A DNA stretch of 64,000 nt. Origin: Tubiluchus corallicola (Eukaryota > Priapulida > Priapulimorpha > Priapulimorphida > Tubiluchidae). The notes beneath the pieces were generated by a model. The model was not told the origin of the DNA. It worked only from the letters and a program-made list of their open reading frames with translations, and searched no databases. Made by a program: the position numbers and the translations under genes. The DNA is taken from the NCBI GenBank assembly GCA_030141605.1, contig JAQGDQ010000432.1, positions 1 through 64,000 of the forward strand. Reading direction: 5' to 3'. Positions 1-64,000 of the stretch are shown here, piece by piece; position 1 is the first letter of the stretch; the number at the start of each line of letters is the position of its first letter.

Positions 1-204
1 CCAGTTTGCCATTTTCAGCTCAGAGGGTTATGTTTGATTATGAAAAAGAAAAGCGCTAATTCTTATTTATCATACCTATCAGCCTGTTGTACCCACTGTC
101 AAATGTTGAATGTTGGCATGCAGTTTGTGAAACTATGTAGAAAAGAAGTTGTCGCTTTTTAAAAGTTTGATTGATATTACAGTCACTATACCGCTTTAGT
201 GCTG

Positions 205-905
205 TATGGAAGAGGGAGACTTAAAAGACAAGAAAAGGGGTACCTAAGTAGGTTTAAGAAAATTCGCCTTAAAAATTTATACTTATACTTTACAGCAATT
301 TTATACATATATCGCACTCGCATGGAAAGGATTTTTTGTTTGTTTTCATTTTAAATCATCCGAAATACTGTTTTGACCATGTCATTACATGATGTCATAT
401 ATGCACAACGTAAATCAGGGGAAGAAAAGAAAATGTTAAATTATGTCCCAAAAAACTTTCCATGCAAAGTTATATTACTTAGCTTTTCTCTGACCTGCTT
501 AAAAGACTTACGAAACTAAAAAAGTAATTTATTAGTTATTTAAAATGTTTTCACGAATTGATAAAATGTCATTGAATTACCTTCAGGGTGCACCACTCAT
601 TAACCAAAAAATGTATTTTTAATCTTATTGATAAGATACAGTAATTTAAAATTTTACTTAGTGACATGTGCACTACGAATCCTCTGATTATTTTTTCAAA
701 CTTTTTACTCTAAACTTGTTTCAAATGACTTAACATCAAAATGATTGCCTTTAACGGTCATTGCGGGATTTTAAATCTAGATGTTTCATACAGCATTACT
801 GCTGACGCAAGTCCTATGTGCAAAAAGTCAGTATGTAAGTGTTATAAATTTCGAATTTTTTAAGCTTTATGTAAGTGGAGGTTCTTTTGTGCTTTAAGTT
901 ACATT
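205..905 (+). repeat. Dispersed repeat, copy 1
   Basis: Matches, as an inverted copy, the block at about 43735-44460. Shared landmarks include ttaaattatgtcccaaaaaa, gggtgcaccactca and cattactgctgacgcaag. The two diverged by substitutions and small indels. I see no coding potential, so it may be the non-coding part of a transposon. Confidence 0.7.
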
Positions 906-1001
906 ATGAACTGGTTCTAGCTTGCAATATTATTGTTATAAATAGTAGTAATTAGGTTATACATGTGTGTCTATTTAACCACTGCAAGGCTTTGTTTTTA
1001 G

Positions 1002-2732
1002 GGTTGGAAGACAAGGCAATGTTTGACAGAGAAAATGATTATGCGAGTACTATTGGCAGAGCCTCGCGGTTAAGTCACCAGGGAGAGTCTGAAACCATTA
1101 AAAAGCCGATTTTATCCGTTCATAACACGAGTCATGCATCACAATCAGAATCTAAACATCAGATGAAGCGCATGACAAGTAAACAAATATAATTTTTAAA
1201 TTTTTAATAACTTTTGATTTGGAGTTGCTTAATAAAAAAATTTGTTCAATTTAAAATTCCATCATTTCTTTACTTGGAACTATTTATCTCCCCTGTTAAA
1301 TATGGTGTTAAATAGTTACTGTCTCTCTACAGGCATGTCAGTAGTAGTAGTACTAGTAAGTGCTTGTTTTATTTTCATTTTTATTGTTATAATCAGAATT
1401 TCTCAAAGTTTTTTTAACTTCTGTTCATATAAAAATGAAATGAAAATTGAATTTAGGCGCTTTTACAAAATTTCATATGCTTTTTCACCGTTACAGTTTT
1501 TGTTTGTGCACTACCTGCTCTTTTGGAACATTTTTACACAAATTAGAGATGTCTGCAATGTTCCAGCGTAAATGTTTCTGAAAATATGAAAAAACTCAAA
1601 TTTTAACCTGTATTATTAGTAACTAGAATACAAAGCCTTTGCCTTAAAAAACTTGTCCAAGAAAACAACTAGTTTAGCAGATATATTATGCCAATAGTCT
1701 TATCTGCCAATAGTCTGTCCATTTGTATTTTGTTTGATATCTTTTTGTTTACCTGTGCTGTATTTTCGTAGAACATCCTGCAACAATCAACGTGACCATT
1801 CCAAAGAAGAGACTAGATTCAATAAACACTTACAGGGAAAAAATCAACAGCTTCCAGAAACGTTCCTCTCTTTACGGTGGTGGATACGATACAAAATTTG
1901 TTCATATGATAGACAGGTTTGTGTTTTTCTTAGAACTAGATGCATCTTGTTGTTTTTGTTACAAATATATCTAAAGTTTGAAAAGTAACAATTAATTATG
2001 ACTTGTATGATCAGTTTGAACTCCAGCAAGTATGCTGACTCTTTTTGTTGACTCATGTCTCATAATGCAGCTTAAAGTAATGATTCATTTGTTTAAAATT
2101 CTAAGCAGATACATAGACACATTATGAATTTGCAAAAAGATTCCTAGCTCTTGAAATCTGGCGCATGCTCTAACTTAGTTATACTGTGCTAGGACAGGAC
2201 TACAATTTTTTCTTTGATCCTGCCAACAAAAATAGCAGAACTCAGTGGAATTTCTAAGAAGTGTTTTGTTTGGATTTTTTACGCTTACTTGACACAAAGT
2301 ATTCTGCTAACAGCTTGGAACCCGTTTTATTATCAACCCTTTTGCTAAATATCATAGACAAAGATTCTTTGATAATTTCACAATTTTTATTTGACGAACG
2401 TAAAAGGAGTCACTTATGTCCTATCGTGTCATGTACTCTTTTGATGAATAACAAACAGTATGTTTTTGTGAGGCTTTCATTTGACATTAGGCATGGTTAA
2501 CTTCTAATATCTCTTGATTTTATGATACAGTAATTTTGCTGATAGCTGCATTAAAATTCAGTATCCTTTGAAAATGTGATACCAAATTTCATTTTCTAGT
2601 CTGGCGTCAGAAGTCCTCGACGATACTTTAGCAGACGTTGCTAAGAACCTCGACGAAATTTTGGTAGATTGCACGGAGCAAGTATACAACGAAGAGTTCG
2701 TAGAACCAAGTAAAGCTGCAGTTCTAACTTAA
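1002..2732 (+). CDS. 3'-terminal three exons of an unrecognised gene
   Basis: Exons 1002-1178, 1772-1916 and 2600-2732 join with matching phases (1, 1, 2) and end at TAA 2730-2732. They encode about 150 residues: a Ser/His-rich part (TIGRASRLSHQGESETIKK), then TINVTIPKKRLDSINTYREK, then an acidic helical end (SEVLDDTLADVAKNLDEILV). Acceptors are tttttag, tttcgtag and ttctag; donors are gtaaac and gtttgt. The helical end may form a coiled coil. I cannot assign a family. The upstream part must lie before the window or be hidden by the repeat at 205-905. The gene converges on the large minus-strand gene. Confidence 0.68.
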
Positions 2733-2740
2733 TGTTGCAG

Positions 2741-2746
2741 AATAAA
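2741..2746 (+). promoter_or_regulatory. Poly(A) signal of the left-end gene
   Basis: AATAAA begins nine bases after the TAA stop at 2730-2732, consistent with a very short 3' UTR. It lies 100 bp before a pogo-type element. Confidence 0.5.
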
Positions 2747-2845
2747 GATTGGATGCCATTTAGATGTTTGGTAAAATATCTACATTCCTGAATAAATTTA
2801 GACATTTCCAATTTTGTGTAGCTGATTTCTTCTTTGCTATACTTA

Positions 2846-3382
2846 CCGTATATGCTCGCATATAAGCCGAATTTAGAACTATAAAATACAATACTGAAAT
2901 CAGGGGGTCGGCTTATATGCGCATGAAACAAAATGAACACTTTTTATTTAGCAATACACCATTGTGTGTCACCAGTAACCAAGCTACAGCTAGTGGTGAA
3001 GCCGACGTCATCAGCCAATTGGTAGGCAGCGCGTGGGGAGACGAGGGTCACGTGGCTTATAGAGGAACAGCAAACCAATGAGGCAAACGTGAGCGCGCGG
3101 CCACAGAATTTAAAAGTGTGCTGAATTTTTATAATTTTAGTTGTAAAATTATTTGTGCAATACACCATGCCTGGAGAAAAAAGAAAACGTATGTCCTATA
3201 CTGCTGACTTCAAGCTAAAAGTGATACCCAATTAACAAAATGTGACAAAAAGGGATCAATTTTGTTGATTGGGTATGGAGTAAAATTAGACAAGTTGATG
3301 GTCGGCTTATATACGGGTTTTTGCAAAAACTGGCCATTTTAAAGCAGTTTTAGGGGGTCGGCTTATATGCGAGTATATACGG
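2846..3382 (+). mobile_element. Pogo/Tigger-type DNA transposon remnant
   Basis: Terminal inverted repeats of about 25 bp (CCGTATATGCTCGCATATAA at left, its near complement at right). Internal bases from 3166 encode PGEKRKRMSYTADFKLKV, the start of a CENP-B/pogo-type DNA-binding domain, followed by a stop. It is an internally deleted, non-autonomous copy. The left end has a TA; the right flank is CA. Confidence 0.7.
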
Positions 3383-3957
3383 CAACTGCAAAATATAATG
3401 TCTTAAATGATTACTAAGATGTTCAAGTGGCTGAAATTGACGAATGAAAACAGCTTGCTTTCTGTTTGTACGAATCCATTCTTACTAAATTCCACATCTA
3501 GATTTTCATGGACATCCAGAATTGAATGACTGCTTTTTGAAATGACCGCATGTACAAGAGGGGACGGTTTAGTGGCCATGATATGCATGGCACAATGGTG
3601 ATAATACTTATTTCATTTTATTTTATTTTCACAAAGCTGTAAGAACTGCAAGTCAAATTGTTTCAAACGAAATTTTAAAATGATTTGCAAACTTAAAAAT
3701 ATAAAGTCAATAACGACTATCAGGACTTACATCACATTCATTCATATCGTTACATCTATCTACACTTCTACTGTACATTTTTGACATGCATGTTATGAAA
3801 AATTCTGCGTAGTAATATCAAAAATAATCAACTTTTCAACCATAAATTATGATATTACTACATACAAATCTATCTATATTTTCAACGTATATGTTGCCTA
3901 CGTCGAATAATGAGGCCAAATTTAATTCGCGCTTTCTTTTTTTTCTTGATATTTGTA

Positions 3958-4054
3958 AGTGGGATTTGGTTTGTGACAGAAGTTGGATGGGAAGTTTCAG
4001 TATGTCAATGTACAGCGTGGGAGGAATAATTGGAACTACAATCTTTGGTTTGAT
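3958..4054 (+). pseudogene. Isolated SLC22-like transporter exon
   Basis: About 33 residues read KWDLVCDRSWMGSFSM then YSVGGIIGTTIFGLIG. This resembles the TM2 region of organic cation/anion transporters, which carry WDLVC at the end of the extracellular loop and a Gly-rich TM2 ending in G.LSDR. The left edge has an AG (tttgtaag) where SLC22 genes commonly have an exon boundary. The right edge lacks a GT donor and runs into a stop. No neighbouring exon with the FGR motif is visible. Likely an orphan duplicated exon. Confidence 0.42.
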
Positions 4055-5325
4055 AGGATAATATTAAATATTTAATATACCACGTTCTGCCTGCCATACT
4101 GCCTTGGACAGTTGTCAAAGGGTGAAGGAAACTGTACTTGCAGCTAAAGGTGACACCTTCACCGGTCCCTTCTCTTACAGGAATATCTTTGGTAGTGGGC
4201 AAGATTCTGGTCCCGTCACAAGCCCCACTGAATTAGGACTTATGTATATATGTATAATGTACGTATTAATGTTACCAACCAGTTTTCCAAACATTGGGTT
4301 AAGTTAGTAACTGTTAGTTTGATAATAAGGAACATCACTGTTATGCATTATTGAACCGCATTAACTAAAAACAAATAATGAAAGACATAGAATACGTAAT
4401 TATCATAATAATTATTATTATTTCTCATGTACAGTATATACAAACTTGATCAACACTGTAGTTAGCATGATACAAATTCTTATTTAAGAACACAAACATG
4501 GACAATTGTCAACACTTTCGGTCATAAGCAATGTCCATTCAGTAAAATTGTATAAAAGAATAAAATGGTTTCCAATGAGAAGAAATGGGCACAAACCTGT
4601 TAATCAAAGGCAGCAATTTGAAAGACATTAACGAAGCAATTTTTAAATTCATGAACATTAAATGATTCATAGGCACACAAACTTAATTATTTTGCTCGAC
4701 ATTCTGCAGAAACTGTAATAAGAAAGTGAAAAAAGAAAGAAAAAACCTTAAGATTCCGCTGACAAGGTCCAGTTAAGTACACATCAGCACCAATAGTGAA
4801 CGGCAACAGTGACAGCACAAAAAAAGTAAAAAAAAATTGTAAATGACCCTGCTTTATGATGAATAAATAATATATTGCACAGGCTAAAAGCCTTAAAAAC
4901 ACGAGTATTAAAATTTGGCAATATAGCAAATTCAAGCTAAACAGATTAGCCAAAAAATACACGGCCGATAAAAGCAGTTCCGTTATTGTCGAAAAAAGGT
5001 TATCAACACAGTGCCCTACGTAAAAACGAAATACCCGTTTAAATATTTGTGAAATAAAAGTGATGCTGAAGGTTTCTTACTGAGTACCACTGGTCTGAAG
5101 CTAAAAGCAACAAAAAATATCTAAAACTACAAATTTTTAAGTAGCACGTGTAAGGCAAGACTATGCATACAACGAAGTGAGATTAAAAAAGTAAAAAAAA
5201 TTTTAACGACACGAAACAAAGCCTATGCGACGAAACGTTTACTATAAAGTACAACCTGACTGCTGCGCACACGCTTCTTCCAATTAAAAAAATTCCTAGC
5301 TTTTGTTGTTACATTTTTGATAAGT

Positions 5326-63318
<57,993 letters not shown>

Positions 63319-63389
63319 CTGCAATGACAAAATAGCTTAATTATGTCGTTTCCTCTTGAATAATATTTGGCTCTTTCTTTTTACACTAT

Positions 63390-63600
63390 ATGCCAGAAGG
63401 TACTCAAAGGCAGGGCCTACGGAACAGACTCATTATCAAGGATAGCCTTCTAAGATGAGTCACTGAACCAGTAGGAGTGTCTCAGCCAGATTTGAAAATA
63501 CATACATTCTTCTCTCTGTGAGATAAACAGCCGAGGTTTATGAATGATACTGCCTAGAGCAAGAATCGAACCCACAGTAATGTGCTAGTATTAAAACCAA
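63390..63600 (-). mobile_element. tRNA-like SINE fragment, minus strand
   Basis: Minus strand reads gtgggttcgattcttgctct (B box) followed by acctcggctgtttatctcac and other body words that resemble the element at 14.6 kb. It is immediately upstream of the first visible exon. Confidence 0.4.
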
Positions 63601-64000
63601 ATACATACCGGAACTAACCGAACTCGATTATTTGTTTTAGTTTTAGAATTTAAGTTACAATGTCAAGTACAAGTACGAAAACTAGATGCCTAATTGACCA
63701 TATGAAAACAGACCATTGCAAAATGATAAATAACCACCTGTCAGTGGTCTCTCTGACATATTTTTGGAGCATGATTTTGCTGCTGAGTTTAGAAAAAACT
63801 CACACTGAAAAGAAATTCTAACCCCAGCCTTCACAAACAAAATAATTTGCTTGGGTCGAAAGCAGTACAAAATATTTCTTTGCCAGTTTGTGCTCAAAAC
63901 TCAAATGTAAAATGTTGTAACGCAGAGTTTTTTGTTTAACCATTTATTTATCGATAATAAATTAATGACAAGCAAAAACTCAGGATTTAAACCCAATGAT

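Noticed and set aside
1054-1090. SINE-like word ggcagagcctcgcggttaag resembling the 14.6-kb SINE head
   Set aside because: It lies inside a phase-supported coding exon and similarity ends after about 20 bases; likely chance.

Overview
This is AT-rich genomic DNA from an animal, most likely a marine or other non-vertebrate metazoan. The evidence is eukaryotic: dozens of short GT-AG exons in large introns, Kazal, DOMON and SEA extracellular domains, an ionotropic glutamate receptor, tRNA-derived SINEs, LINE 3' ends, and hAT, pogo/Tigger and piggyBac-type miniature elements with intact target-site duplications. I cannot fix the phylum from sequence alone.

One minus-strand gene fills almost the whole window (63318 down to 5326). 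I assembled 43 exons by hand. Every junction has an acceptor ending in AG and a donor starting with GT, and every phase matches its neighbour. The exons total 9882 nt, which is 3293 codons plus a stop in one open frame, and the 5' end lies beyond the window. The visible protein reads, N to C: a Skeletor-type DOMON domain (residues about 1-267), a second DOMON (268-452), 23 Kazal-type protease-inhibitor domains with Thr/Pro mucin-like linkers (453-2164), a 580-residue acidic Glu-Pro repeat (2165-2744), a third DOMON (2745-2909), a SEA domain (2910-3080), one transmembrane helix (about 3111-3134) and a cytoplasmic tail of about 160 residues. It looks like a very large type I cell-surface or matrix protein with a protease-inhibitor stalk. 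I know of no named protein with this architecture.

Three other coding items are present. At the left end (1002-2732, plus strand) are the last three exons of an unrecognised gene that converges tail-to-tail on the large gene. An intronless ionotropic-receptor-like glutamate receptor (52160-53593, plus) is nested inside the 5.3-kb intron that splits the second DOMON. A short exon at 11673-11727 (minus) begins with ATG and splices in phase into the membrane-proximal exons, suggesting an alternative promoter or a small nested gene. An isolated exon resembling the SLC22 transporter family lies near 3958-4054.

The introns are rich in repeats. They hold tandem arrays of 16, 24, 26, 66-69, 103 and 105 bp units, long (GA)n and (AT)n tracts, two hAT MITEs with perfect 8-bp duplications, two piggyBac-like MITEs flanked by TTAA, three pogo/Tigger-like elements, SINE copies in opposite orientations, two LINE 3' fragments, a nested-hairpin foldback element, and recent tandem duplications that copied Kazal exons. 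Stretches not listed (most of 11.8-14.5 kb, 16.7-18.0 kb, 22.2-23.3 kb, 57.8-58.5 kb, 58.8-59.9 kb, 61.9-63.1 kb) are intron in which I see no supportable gene.
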